NCBI GenBank assembly: GCA_046597185.1
Contig: JBKJLF010000098.1
Span: forward strand, 1-19,377
Reading direction: 5' to 3'
DNA: 19,377 bases
DNA from: CAMBDR01 sp046597185
GTDB lineage: Bacteria; Pseudomonadota; Gammaproteobacteria; Burkholderiales; Burkholderiaceae_D
Shown here: positions 8,414 through 15,465 of the stretch, piece after piece
How the letters are laid out: every line of letters begins with the position of its first letter
Position numbering within the stretch: the first letter of the stretch is position 1
The notes under the pieces: model-generated
Database searches by the model: none
Seen by the model: only the letters and a program-made list of their open reading frames with translations
Told to the model about the DNA's origin: nothing
Program-made: the position numbers and the translations under genes

Positions 8414-9334
8414 CTAATCTGGCACCAGCAAGGGTTTGGGGTTGGCGCTTTGCCACTGGCTGACGATCATGCCAAAAATCAGCAAGGCGGCACCCAATAA
8501 CGCCAGCGGGGTCATGCTTTCGCCTACCCAAAAATAGGCGGCAATGGCGGCGCAACCCGGTTCAAAGGCATAAATAATCGCCGCTTCATTAGCGCTGGTA
8601 TGGCCCTGACCCCAGGTTTGCAGAGAGATAATGCCAGCGGTGGCAAACAAGCCAAGGTAAGCCAGATTCCAGCCATACAAACGCAGGCCTTGCCAAATAT
8701 AAGCGCCATAGTTTGGCGCATCGACACTCGCATCAATGGCGGTGCGCGGCACTTCAAACAACCACAGCCAAAGCGCGGCGCACAGTGCGACGGTAAGAAT
8801 TTGGGTGGCGGTAAGCGCAATCAGGTGATTCACTTTGCGGGTGCCGACCTCCATCAGCTTGACATATAAGCCAAAGCATAGCGCGCTTAGTAGAGTGAGG
8901 GTATCGCCCCGGCCCCAGACCCCGCCATCCCAGCACAAGGCGGCCAAACCGATCACGGCCAGCAACACCGCCAGCACGATGCGCCGCTCCGGCAACTTGC
9001 CCATGGCCACACCCAGCAAAGGCACGATCAAGACATTTAAACCGGTGATAAACGCATTCCGATTCGCGCTGATCAAGGCCAGACCTTCCAGTTGAAACAT
9101 AAAGCTGGCAAATAAAAACAGCCCCAGCACGCCGCCAACTTTATATTCCTGCCAACGTGCGCGCAGCAAAAACGGTGAGAGCACCAAACCGGCCAGCACA
9201 AAGCGAAATAATACAATCCAGACCGGCGGAAAGTACGCAGTGAGTTCTTTCATGGCGGGAAACGTGGTGCCCCAAACCATGGTGACGATTAATAGGGCGA
9301 GAACGCCGCGAAAATGCGTAGGCATGAATGACAA
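8414..9334 (-). CDS. EamA/DMT-family transporter
   Basis: This 306-residue protein is very hydrophobic and has about ten membrane segments in two halves, the mark of the drug/metabolite transporter (EamA) superfamily. The start MVWGTTFPAMKELTAYFPP and the segment ISANRNAFITGLNVLIVPLL are typical of the first repeat; SANEAAIIYAFEPGCAA is typical of the second. Such proteins usually export metabolites or amino acids from the cytoplasm, but the substrate cannot be read from the sequence. It ends 17 bases before the argR-like start, so the two may be co-transcribed. Confidence 0.88.
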   Translation of the reverse strand: MSFMPTHFRGVLALLIVTMVWGTTFPAMKELTAYFPPVWIVLFRFVLAGLVLSPFLLRARWQEYKVGGVLGLFLFASFMFQLEGLALISANRNAFITGLNVLIVPLLGVAMGKLPERRIVLAVLLAVIGLAALCWDGGVWGRGDTLTLLSALCFGLYVKLMEVGTRKVNHLIALTATQILTVALCAALWLWLFEVPRTAIDASVDAPNYGAYIWQGLRLYGWNLAYLGLFATAGIISLQTWGQGHTSANEAAIIYAFEPGCAAIAAYFWVGESMTPLALLGAALLIFGMIVSQWQSANPKPLLVPD

Positions 9335-9422
9335 CAGGTGTTAAGTGAAATGGATAGCCGAAATAGCCAAGGGGAATCATTAAACCACAAAACCGCCTGA
9401 AATCACAAATCTGACCAATAAT

Positions 9423-9755
9423 TTAGATTGGCCGAAGCTGGCTGGAGCACGCTGACGCTGGAATATCGCCGTGTACCCGGTCGGCCTGAATTCACTTTTC
9501 AGGACATTGCTGCGGCGCTGGCATTACTGCCCCAACAAGTCGCCGCGCATAATCGAAAACACTTGTTAATTGGCCATTGTGCAGGTGGTCATTTGGCGCT
9601 GTGGGCGGCGGTGCAGTGTGAGCAATCTGCGTTGCACGGTGTACTCGCATTGGCCCCGGCGGCCAATTTGCAACTGGCATTTCGCGTTAATCGATCCGCA
9701 CAGTGGTGCGTGGCCAGAGGTAATTAAAGCGTTGAAGGCCTTGTCCGGGGCATGA
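9423..9755 (+). pseudogene. Remnant of an alpha/beta hydrolase gene (kynurenine formamidase-like)
   Basis: An open stretch starts abruptly at LAEAGWSTLTLEYRRVPG and runs through GHCAGGHLALWAA, which matches the nucleophile elbow of alpha/beta hydrolases related to arylformamidase. The expected Ser is Cys (TGT) here. The frame then shifts near 9690: the sequence continues sensibly in the next frame as LIDPHSGAWPEVIKALKAL and stops at about 9755. The N-terminal part, including the oxyanion HGG region, and most of the C-terminal part (Asp and His of the triad) are missing. It is the only plus-strand coding trace in this area. It looks like debris of a gene broken at both ends, next to the start of the cassette array. 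Confidence 0.7.
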
Positions 9756-9768
9756 TTGTTCTTTTTCA

Positions 9769-10419
9769 TCACGCTGATGTGGGCGCTTGCGCTTCACCAC
9801 GTTTGCGCCACACGCTTGCAAGCCAGGGCTGTTGTTCGAGCGGTAGCCCCGGCGGTCGATAGTAATACGCCAACTCATCGAAGGCTGCCTGCCCAAGAAA
9901 CGCGCGCCATGATTTGAGGTCGTGATACGCGCCATAGCGCTCACCATTCCAGCCCTCTTCGTTATTCCCCCGAGGGTTCGAGGTGAAGAGCACGCCATCG
10001 GGTTTGAGCGCAGCGCCCAATTCCCTCAACACGCGCGGCAGCTCTGCGCTTGGCACATGGAATAGCGACGCGTTGGCGAAGATGCCGTCGAAACAAGCAA
10101 CGGGTAGCTTCAGGGCAAGGAAATTCTGCTCCCAGACCTCACAGCCACTGTATTCGCGCGCCATGGCGGCCAGTTGCGAGGAGCCATCAAGGCCGATCGG
10201 CTCGTGGCCCAGAGCGCGAAAAACCGCCAGATCACGCCCGGGCCCACATCCGAAATCAAGAATGCGGTACGGCGGGGCTGCGCGGATGTGCCGCAGCAGC
10301 GCCTCGATGTTTTGCTTCACGTCGTGGTTGCGCGTACCTTCCCAAAACGCTGCGGCGCGTTCGTTGTAATGCTTGAGCGTCTTCTCGCTGATTAGCGCCA
10401 AGTCGGGCGGTTGTGTCAT
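9769..10419 (-). CDS. Class I SAM-dependent methyltransferase
   Basis: This 216-residue protein has the Rossmann-type methyltransferase fold signature. Motif I is ILDFGCGPGRDLAVF (about 53-67), followed by an acidic end of strand 2 (IGLDGS), the FDGIFANASLFHV segment near strand 4, and RELGAALKPDGVLFTSNP near strand 5. Substrate cannot be assigned; relatives are annotated as small-molecule methyltransferases. The gene begins immediately left of a truncated attC-like sequence. It could be backbone DNA joined to the array end or a former cassette that lost its attC. No attC was found on its left side. Confidence 0.82.
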   Translation of the reverse strand: MTQPPDLALISEKTLKHYNERAAAFWEGTRNHDVKQNIEALLRHIRAAPPYRILDFGCGPGRDLAVFRALGHEPIGLDGSSQLAAMAREYSGCEVWEQNFLALKLPVACFDGIFANASLFHVPSAELPRVLRELGAALKPDGVLFTSNPRGNNEEGWNGERYGAYHDLKSWRAFLGQAAFDELAYYYRPPGLPLEQQPWLASVWRKRGEAQAPTSA

Positions 10420-10442
10420 ATCGGTCCTTTGATTTTACTGGC

Positions 10443-10468
10443 AAGTCCGGTTGCCCGAAGTGTTGGAT
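10443..10468 (-). repeat. Truncated attC (one half only) at the distal end of the array
   Basis: The sequence from 10445 contains GTCCGGTTG and, after a short variable part, GTGTTGGAT. It lines up with the right-hand end of the attC at 16594-16713 at about 20 of 25 positions and ends in a canonical GTTRRRY core (GTTGGAT, 10462-10468). The matching left half (AACGTAAAGGTAACGGGCA-like) is absent. The methyltransferase start lies only 24 bases to the left. This marks the broken end of the array. Confidence 0.65.
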
Positions 10469-10491
10469 AACGGTCATGGGACATTGTTGTT

Positions 10492-11136
10492 TTATTTGTC
10501 AGCAACGATATTTTTTACATGCCTGACATGCTCACGATTTGTTTTAAATGATGGCGTAAGCCTTCCTTGTTCTATTTTTTCCAGTATTTCGGTTACTTGT
10601 GATGGTGTTAGAACTGGCGTCCTCTTCGATTTGATATACCTCGCATAGCCCCCGCCGTAGGTTACATTTTCAGGCATTTTGGTTTTGAATGTGCTATCAC
10701 CTACAAAAACAATAACAGAATGCACTTGCTGTTCATTCAGACCCAATAAGGATTCAAGTGTTTTTACATGCTTATAGTTCTGGCGCAATGGATTCTGGAA
10801 TTTACTTGAATGCTTATAAATTTTTTGCGTCCAAGTCTTTTGGTCAGGGCTGCCGAATATCCATCCTTTCATATTTTTAGTTTCAACCACGAAAACACCA
10901 AATTCTGAAACGATGACGTGATCAATTTGTGTGCTTCCATCCTCCGTTGGCAGAGTTACATTTTTTATCAGATGGTATTTCTCTTTGTCAAGTAATAATT
11001 TTGCTGAAAAATTGACTATGAATTCGCCGACGACACCTTTGAACCAAGGAGACTTCAGAATACCTGCAAGAATCGCTATCGGTATCAGATACCAAAGAGC
11101 GCCGACTATTTGACTTATGATTGGTGAAAAATCCAT
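10492..11136 (-). CDS. NERD-domain nuclease-related protein, membrane-anchored (cassette gene)
   Basis: This 214-residue protein opens with a hydrophobic segment (about residues 7-27) that should anchor it in the membrane. A NERD domain follows: GEFIVNFSAKLLL, then DGSTQIDHVIVSEFGVFVVE and TKNMKG. The conserved Asp72, Glu85 and Lys87 form the D...ExK core seen in the PD-(D/E)XK nuclease-like superfamily. NERD proteins are nuclease-related and some occur in phage-defence settings, but many have no proven role. The gene stops 24 bases from the truncated attC and is preceded by an intact attC (11157-11224), so it is the most distal recognisable cassette. Unlike many NERD proteins it has no C-terminal zinc-finger or helicase part. 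Confidence 0.85.
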   Translation of the reverse strand: MDFSPIISQIVGALWYLIPIAILAGILKSPWFKGVVGEFIVNFSAKLLLDKEKYHLIKNVTLPTEDGSTQIDHVIVSEFGVFVVETKNMKGWIFGSPDQKTWTQKIYKHSSKFQNPLRQNYKHVKTLESLLGLNEQQVHSVIVFVGDSTFKTKMPENVTYGGGYARYIKSKRTPVLTPSQVTEILEKIEQGRLTPSFKTNREHVRHVKNIVADK

Positions 11137-11156
11137 TCTATGATCTTACTTTATTT

Positions 11157-11224
11157 GCATAACGCCTGAATTAACCGGCTGGCGCGGCTTTATCGCGCTA
11201 GGCCGCTGGAATGGCGGGTTAGCA
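11157..11224 (-). repeat. attC site (68 bp) of the first Tse2/Tsi2-like cassette
   Basis: The outer cores are GCATAAC (11157-11163) and GTTAGCA (11218-11224). The interior is self-complementary: CGCGGCTTTATCGCGC forms the central loop region, and CGGCTGGCGCGG pairs imperfectly with GGCCGCTGG. The stop codon of the small gene at 11225 touches its right edge. Confidence 0.88.
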
Positions 11225-11440
11225 TTATTTGTCAATAAATTCACGGCAGCTTTCAAAGAGCGTGGGGTCTCTTTTTAATTGCTCTTGAAGATACTGTTTA
11301 AACTGGGAAATCTGAAGAATCCATTCCTCAATCTCTTCAGGGTCTTTGGTCGTTTGACTATGTCGTAAGCGATCATTGTATTTGATGCCATCGTTTATGG
11401 CGCAGAGTAGCGTCGGAAGCCAAGAGCTATCAATTTCCAT
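11225..11440 (-). CDS. Tsi2-like antitoxin/immunity protein (cassette gene)
   Basis: This is a small acidic protein of 71 aa, predicted to be helical. The ATG at 11440 lies inside the last codons of the upstream toxin-like gene (11-base overlap), so the two are probably translationally coupled; a longer frame with another ATG starts at 11449. Its size, helical content and position directly after a Tse2-like gene match Tsi2, the 77-residue immunity protein that binds Tse2 in the cytoplasm. It also resembles the small gene at 18582-18824: both have a Trp, then a Leu/Val-Leu-Cys-Ala stretch, then an acidic helix rich in Glu, Ile and Leu. Similarity in such short helical proteins is weak evidence; the genetic context carries most of the weight. 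Confidence 0.65.
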   Translation of the reverse strand: MEIDSSWLPTLLCAINDGIKYNDRLRHSQTTKDPEEIEEWILQISQFKQYLQEQLKRDPTLFESCREFIDK

Positions 11441-11891
11441 TTGCAACATCCTTTTCGAGAAGCTTCGCTAGTGAAACCAAGCGCATTTTGAAATGAGCCA
11501 GTGGCATATCATGGGCTGGTGCAATCGTATAGTGAGTCGCGCCGAAAGCTTGATTGTAATGATCCCGAACGACTGCCAACCCTACGGGAAGGATAGTTCC
11601 GGCTGGAATTTTGTAATATAACCAAGCGCCTTTGAAGATATTTGGTTTGTCAAAGGTGCTTATTCCTCTTGGCGCATGCCGCACCCTTACCCAACTATTT
11701 TCAATAGTAATATCTGGTTTTCGTGGTGCGCCACGAGCACGAGTAGTTTCATTCTCGACCAGATCAAATAAAGCGGCCTGCGAGGAAATTTTTCTGGCTC
11801 GCCATAGATCGATGGGAACAAAGTTTCCAAAATAGCGATCAAGTTCGCCAATCTCAATCAGAATATCTTTCAGTACTTCTTGATTATTCAT
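11430..11891 (-). CDS. Tse2-like ADP-ribosyltransferase-fold toxin (cassette gene)
   Basis: This protein of 153 aa can be aligned by eye with Pseudomonas aeruginosa Tse2 (158 aa), a cytoplasmic toxin of the ADP-ribosyltransferase fold. Shared features in the same order are DLWRARK versus LYRAV near the N-terminus, RKPDI (57-61), GISTFD (76-81), IPAGTILPVGL (95-105) and the block DHYNQAFGATHYTIAPA (110-126). The Tse2 block reads DSYNKRLQATHYTIMPA. No signal peptide is present, as expected for a toxin acting in the cytoplasm. It overlaps the Tsi2-like gene and sits in a cassette of its own. A similar but diverged copy occurs at 18817-19197. Family recognition comes from remembered sequence; catalytic residues were not mapped. 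Confidence 0.75.
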   Translation of the reverse strand: MNNQEVLKDILIEIGELDRYFGNFVPIDLWRARKISSQAALFDLVENETTRARGAPRKPDITIENSWVRVRHAPRGISTFDKPNIFKGAWLYYKIPAGTILPVGLAVVRDHYNQAFGATHYTIAPAHDMPLAHFKMRLVSLAKLLEKDVANGN

Positions 11892-11919
11892 TTATTTTTC
11901 CCATTCTTTGCTAAGGAAA

Positions 11920-11988
11920 TGCTAACGTGGAAGTGAGGGGCGCGACGCGGCCTTATCGCGGCGCGGCCCCTCGACTGAAGGGTTAGCC
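11920..11988 (-). repeat. attC site (69 bp) of the HEAT/lipoprotein cassette
   Basis: It starts with GCTAACG and ends with GTTAGCC (11982-11988). The arms GAGGGGCGCGACGCGGCC and GGCGCGGCCCCTCG pair strongly around TTATC. It lies downstream of the broken lipoprotein gene. Confidence 0.88.
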
Positions 11989-12011
11989 ATAGGTCGGCTC
12001 AGACGGCGTAT

Positions 12012-12290
12012 CTATTTGCAGGTGAATTGAATCTCTGCACCAGCAGAAGCTTGGTAAAGAAGCGCGTCTTGAGACGTGGAATTGACAGGGGCAAACTTTT
12101 TCCCTTTGCTGGCGCAGAAGGCGTTGGCTTCTTTGTACAACTCTGCTTTTACGACACCGCCTGAATGGGCCATCCAATCCTGCTTTGCGTACATGTAAGT
12201 GTCGTCGGCGATTTGCACAATGCCAGTGTTGGTCGACGCTCAGCCAGCAACAATCAAGCTTGCAATGACGATGAATAGTGATTTTTTCAT
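12012..12290 (-). pseudogene. Small lipoprotein gene interrupted by TGA at the lipobox Cys codon
   Basis: Reading from the ATG at 12290 gives MKKSLFIVIASLIVAG, then TGA (12242-12240), then ASTNTGIVQIADDTYMY and a normal C-terminus, 93 codons in all. The text before and after the TGA is exactly what a lipoprotein signal peptide looks like (LIVAG-C-ASTNTG), so TGA stands where the lipidated Cys should be. One base change (TGC or TGT to TGA) explains it. The mature part has two Cys residues (NAFCASKGKK and QFTCK) and resembles a family of small secreted proteins of unknown function. An internal ATG at 12218 would yield only a fragment without export signal. It shares a cassette with the HEAT-like gene upstream, since no attC was seen between them. 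Confidence 0.8.
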
Positions 12291-12349
12291 GGGCTTTTCC
12301 TTTTTTGGAGTGGTAGAAGAACTGCTCAGTAAATGGCTCACTTGCTGGG

Positions 12350-12784
12350 TTATGCCTTTGGCTTTGGCAGAGATGACAAAACATTCTGAACCCACATATT
12401 GAAGTTGCCACCTTTTTCAAATGAATACATGTCGAACTCTTCGGGATACAGTTCTTTGAATTTCTGATGGAACTCAGCTTCCAACCATTCCCCTCCAATG
12501 GCGAACAGAACTTTCCCGAGTTTTTTCTCGATGTCTTTGACGAGATTCCCTTTTTGCTTTTTGGGAAGCTTTACGTTCTCGCCGAAAGCCTGGAGTTTTC
12601 TGAATGACAACTCCTGAACTGCATACACTTTGTCATTGTTCATTAACCGCCAGAGAATATCTTTCGACTGCTGACATTTGAAATTGCCGAGCGATTCCAC
12701 TGCGGTTAGGCGATTCTTGTAGCTTGTTTTATCTGATGCCTGCTTCTTCAGGGCTTCAATGTTTTCTGGGGTTACGTTTTCCAT
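12350..12784 (-). CDS. HEAT-repeat-like small protein (cassette gene)
   Basis: This 144-residue soluble protein is predicted to be mostly helical. Its first half (about residues 15-65) includes YKNRLTAVESLGNFKCQQS and DKVYAVQELSFRKLQAFGE, which fit two HEAT-like helical pairs. The second half has EWLEAEFHQKFKELYPEEF followed by a Phe/Asn/Trp-rich end. Starting at MENVTPENIE (ATG at 12784) avoids the longer frame to 12907, which is just translated attC. The function is unknown; HEAT repeats usually bind proteins. It is transcribed ahead of the broken lipoprotein gene, 59 bases away. Confidence 0.7.
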   Translation of the reverse strand: MENVTPENIEALKKQASDKTSYKNRLTAVESLGNFKCQQSKDILWRLMNNDKVYAVQELSFRKLQAFGENVKLPKKQKGNLVKDIEKKLGKVLFAIGGEWLEAEFHQKFKELYPEEFDMYSFEKGGNFNMWVQNVLSSLPKPKA

Positions 12785-12814
12785 GGAGACCCGCGTGGTG
12801 ATTGTAGTAAAAAG

Positions 12815-12878
12815 GCATAACGTGGAGGTAAGCGGCGCGGCTTTATCGCGCAGCGACCGCTTGACCGTAAAGTTAGGG
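12815..12878 (-). repeat. attC site (64 bp) of the restriction-modification cassette
   Basis: The outer cores are GCATAAC (12815-12821) and GTTAGGG (12872-12878), with an imperfect hairpin AGCGGCGCGG...CGCAGCGACCGCTT between them. The TAA stop of the restriction enzyme gene (12873-12875) lies within the right-hand core. Confidence 0.88.
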
Positions 12879-13826
12879 CGCATTGTATGGCCCAAGGAAG
12901 CGCACACCGTTGAAGTGGATCAGGTGGGACGGGGCATCAGCCACCCACACCTCGGTTTCCCATGCGATCTCGCCAAGGTAGCGGCCCATGATGGCCCGGT
13001 TTGGGAAGGCGGTGACATAGACCAGCCCGGCCTTCGATTCGGCAAACAACTTGGAAAGCTCGGCGTGTCTCTTCCCATCGACTGGCCCGTGACTGGTGAC
13101 AGACTCCACCAGTAGCAGCCAATTTTTCGCGGTGAAGTGCAAGACCACATCAGGCATCTTGCCGTGTGAATCCATGTCAACACCAAGCCCGGCCAGCAAA
13201 GGCGCGTCGAAGTAACCCCACTTGTCGCCCGTGTCGCCGACATAGACCAGCACGCTACCCGGCGCAAAGCGCGGGGCGAAGTCCGCGATGATGGCCCGGA
13301 TCAATTCGCTATGCTCGCCGGGGCTGAGGGTAATTTCTTTGCCCGGCGCAATCTCAACCGGGATGCGGTTTTGCACGCGCTCCATTGCGTAGCGGGCAAC
13401 CAGCGTTTCACGCTCGGACAAATAGGCCGTAAGGCCGTCATGCCATGCGGGCGTGCCAAAGGTGCGCAGCAGGGTCAGCGCGGCGGGTTCGATCTGATAA
13501 ACCGCCTTCGGGCTGTTCACCGGGCGGTCGGGCTTGTCTGGGTTGTAGAGGGCCACGCCAGCATCACAGAACTGGTGCATGGTCTGGCGGCGGAAAGTCT
13601 CGCGGGTGTTTGGTGCGTATTCCTTGCCGTAGTGCTGCCGTCCCCAATCCATGATTGGAGTGATACCCACAAGCGGGTTTTCAGCATCGGCCCACGCCTT
13701 GCCCGGCGTGAGGTTCAGCAGGGCCAGCAAGGAAAGAGCGGAACGCTCGTTTTGCTGCGCCCTCGGCAGGCCCAGCGAAATAATGATCTGGTGCGCGGAC
13801 TCGATGTTGTTGGTTTGGTCTGTCAT
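12873..13826 (-). CDS. Type II restriction endonuclease, BsuBI/PstI family (cassette gene)
   Basis: This 317-residue protein has the size and layout of BsuBI (316 aa) and PstI (326 aa). These have an N-terminal helical DNA-binding part (around ETFRRQTMHQFCDAGVALYN) and a C-terminal nuclease part. The nuclease core shows MPDVVLHF (Asp226) and LLLVESVTSHGPV (Glu241), a PD...E-type centre in which Ser stands near the usual Lys position. The family cuts CTGCAG, so that site is the expected target. The start overlaps the methyltransferase stop as ATGA, so the modification enzyme is made first. The stop codon falls inside the attC core, showing how tightly the cassette is packed. Confidence 0.88.
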   Translation of the reverse strand: MTDQTNNIESAHQIIISLGLPRAQQNERSALSLLALLNLTPGKAWADAENPLVGITPIMDWGRQHYGKEYAPNTRETFRRQTMHQFCDAGVALYNPDKPDRPVNSPKAVYQIEPAALTLLRTFGTPAWHDGLTAYLSERETLVARYAMERVQNRIPVEIAPGKEITLSPGEHSELIRAIIADFAPRFAPGSVLVYVGDTGDKWGYFDAPLLAGLGVDMDSHGKMPDVVLHFTAKNWLLLVESVTSHGPVDGKRHAELSKLFAESKAGLVYVTAFPNRAIMGRYLGEIAWETEVWVADAPSHLIHFNGVRFLGPYNAP

Positions 13827-15304
13827 GCAGTCAATTTCCCTAGTTGTTCATCAATCATTTCCTGCGTGATTTCGCTGTGCCGCTTGGCCCATTCGCCAAG
13901 CCGGATAAGAGCATCACGGCTCGGGTACTTCATCAGCTTGAGGTCGGTAGCGTTGACCTGCGTATGGCCGTTAAAGCGGCGGAAACACTCATCTACGGCG
14001 GTCGTGTTCAGGAACACGGCCAGCCCTCTTGCCAGCAACTCGGGCAAGCCGCGCTTGTTCTCATGAAAGAGGTTCATGTGGTTCTCGAACCCAAGCACGG
14101 TATGGCCGCCAAAGGCAGCAGGTTCAACCACGCTAGCCACTACGCGGCGCCTTTCTTCCTTCGATGAAAAGCGGCGCACCACGCAATAAAAACCGTTCGG
14201 ATAAAGCCACTTTTCTGTCGCGTCGTTGCGCAGGATCGCGTTCGGCTTCTTCAAGCCCGGCACGGGCCAGATTGTCCCAGTCATGCTCAAGTGGCCGGGG
14301 TAGATCAGCGGCACGGTGCCCGCTTCGGGCATGTCGCGCAGATGCTCTTTCAATCGGAAGTCAACTACTGGCCCGGTCGATACCTTGATGCCAAGATCGG
14401 CCAGCGTGCAACGCACGGCGGGCGATAGCTCGATGGTGCTTTTCTCGGTCGTGGTGGGCACATGAATGAACCGCTCGGAATCGTCCGGGAAAACGATCCG
14501 CTCGAAGGGGTGTTCGTTCGTGGCAATGTCCGAAAAGCTGTCATCGGTAGAAGTCGTGACCGTTACCAGCCCTTGCTGGCCTCCACGCTCAAGCCGGATG
14601 ATGATGTTTTCCTGTAGTACCTCGTCATCCTTGAACGCCTTGTTGCGCGAGTCGAACAGGTGCATGTGGCGAATGGCTGCACGCTCAAGAATGAAGTCAC
14701 GGAACGGGCGGTAATACGGCCCATTGCAGAAGCTGCGCGGGATGATCGCCACGATCTGGCCACCCTGTGCGGCCAGCGCCACGGCCAGCGCCACAAAAGC
14801 CGAATACAGATTCACCGTTTCGATTCCGACAGAGCGCAAAGCTAGCCGGTGGGCTGAATTGCTGTTGATCTTCTTGTAAGGTGGATTAAGAATCGCGTGG
14901 GTGTACTTTGGCGTTGCCGCAGCGAAGAAACCACCAGAAAGTGATTCTGTGGCAGCGTGGATAAAATCGTCCCCTCGGACTACTGAGGAAAAATTCGCGC
15001 GGTTGCTATGCTTCTCTAAAGTCGTTCTTAAATAAGTATGTAGGGAGTCGTCAATTTCAAACGTATCCAATTCCACCTGTTGGAAATGAAAGCCTCCCAA
15101 CTGCCACCGTTCCAGAAAGGCATCAGAAAGAGAACCAATCCCGGCTCCTGCATCAAGCAAGCTGCACCTACCATTTGCGTCAGGGAAGAGACTAGCCATG
15201 AAAATTGCTGTTTTCGCGGGCGTAAGAAACTGGCCGAACTGCGATTTTTTACTCGCTTCGGTTTTTTTGGATATGTGCAATCTTGTTTGTTCAATCGACA
15301 GCAA
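13823..15304 (-). CDS. Adenine-specific DNA methyltransferase, M.BsuBI/M.PstI family (cassette gene)
   Basis: This N6-adenine methyltransferase protects DNA from the linked endonuclease. It shows QFGQFLTPAKTAIFMASLF near residue 23, motif I LLDAGAGIGSL (about 49-59) and the catalytic motif NPPY in AILNPPYKKI (about 140-143). I chose the TTG at 15304 because AGGAG lies eight bases upstream; this gives 493 aa, close to family members (about 500). The open frame runs on to 15472, but those extra 56 codons are simply the attC read through and are unlikely to be protein. It overlaps the endonuclease gene by four bases. Modification of the adenine in CTGCAG is expected from the family, not proven. 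Confidence 0.9.
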   Translation of the reverse strand: MLSIEQTRLHISKKTEASKKSQFGQFLTPAKTAIFMASLFPDANGRCSLLDAGAGIGSLSDAFLERWQLGGFHFQQVELDTFEIDDSLHTYLRTTLEKHSNRANFSSVVRGDDFIHAATESLSGGFFAAATPKYTHAILNPPYKKINSNSAHRLALRSVGIETVNLYSAFVALAVALAAQGGQIVAIIPRSFCNGPYYRPFRDFILERAAIRHMHLFDSRNKAFKDDEVLQENIIIRLERGGQQGLVTVTTSTDDSFSDIATNEHPFERIVFPDDSERFIHVPTTTEKSTIELSPAVRCTLADLGIKVSTGPVVDFRLKEHLRDMPEAGTVPLIYPGHLSMTGTIWPVPGLKKPNAILRNDATEKWLYPNGFYCVVRRFSSKEERRRVVASVVEPAAFGGHTVLGFENHMNLFHENKRGLPELLARGLAVFLNTTAVDECFRRFNGHTQVNATDLKLMKYPSRDALIRLGEWAKRHSEITQEMIDEQLGKLTA

Positions 15305-15325
15305 TGTTAAGTCTCCTGATTTGCG

Positions 15326-15444
15326 GCCTAACGTAAAGGTAACGGGCACGCCCGGAGGCAGCCCAAAAAAGTGGCAAGCCGTTGACGCCGCGCAAGCCTT
15401 AACGAAGTCGCGGTAGGCGTGTCCGGTTGACCGTTGGGTTAGGT
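15326..15444 (-). repeat. attC site, long type (119 bp), of the endopeptidase cassette
   Basis: The outer cores are GCCTAAC (15326-15332) and GTTAGGT (15438-15444). Arms AACGGGCACGCC and GGCGTGTCCGGTT are complementary. This is one of three near-identical long attC sites in the window. Confidence 0.9.
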
Positions 15445-15465
15445 ACCTGATGTACGAAAGTGCAT

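Noticed and set aside
11983..12498. 171-residue minus-strand frame
   Set aside because: It crosses the HEAT-like gene and the lipoprotein gene out of frame; the lipoprotein frame has a clear signal peptide and start.
13311..14066. 251-residue plus-strand frame
   Set aside because: It is antisense to the restriction-modification genes, which are clearly coding on the minus strand.
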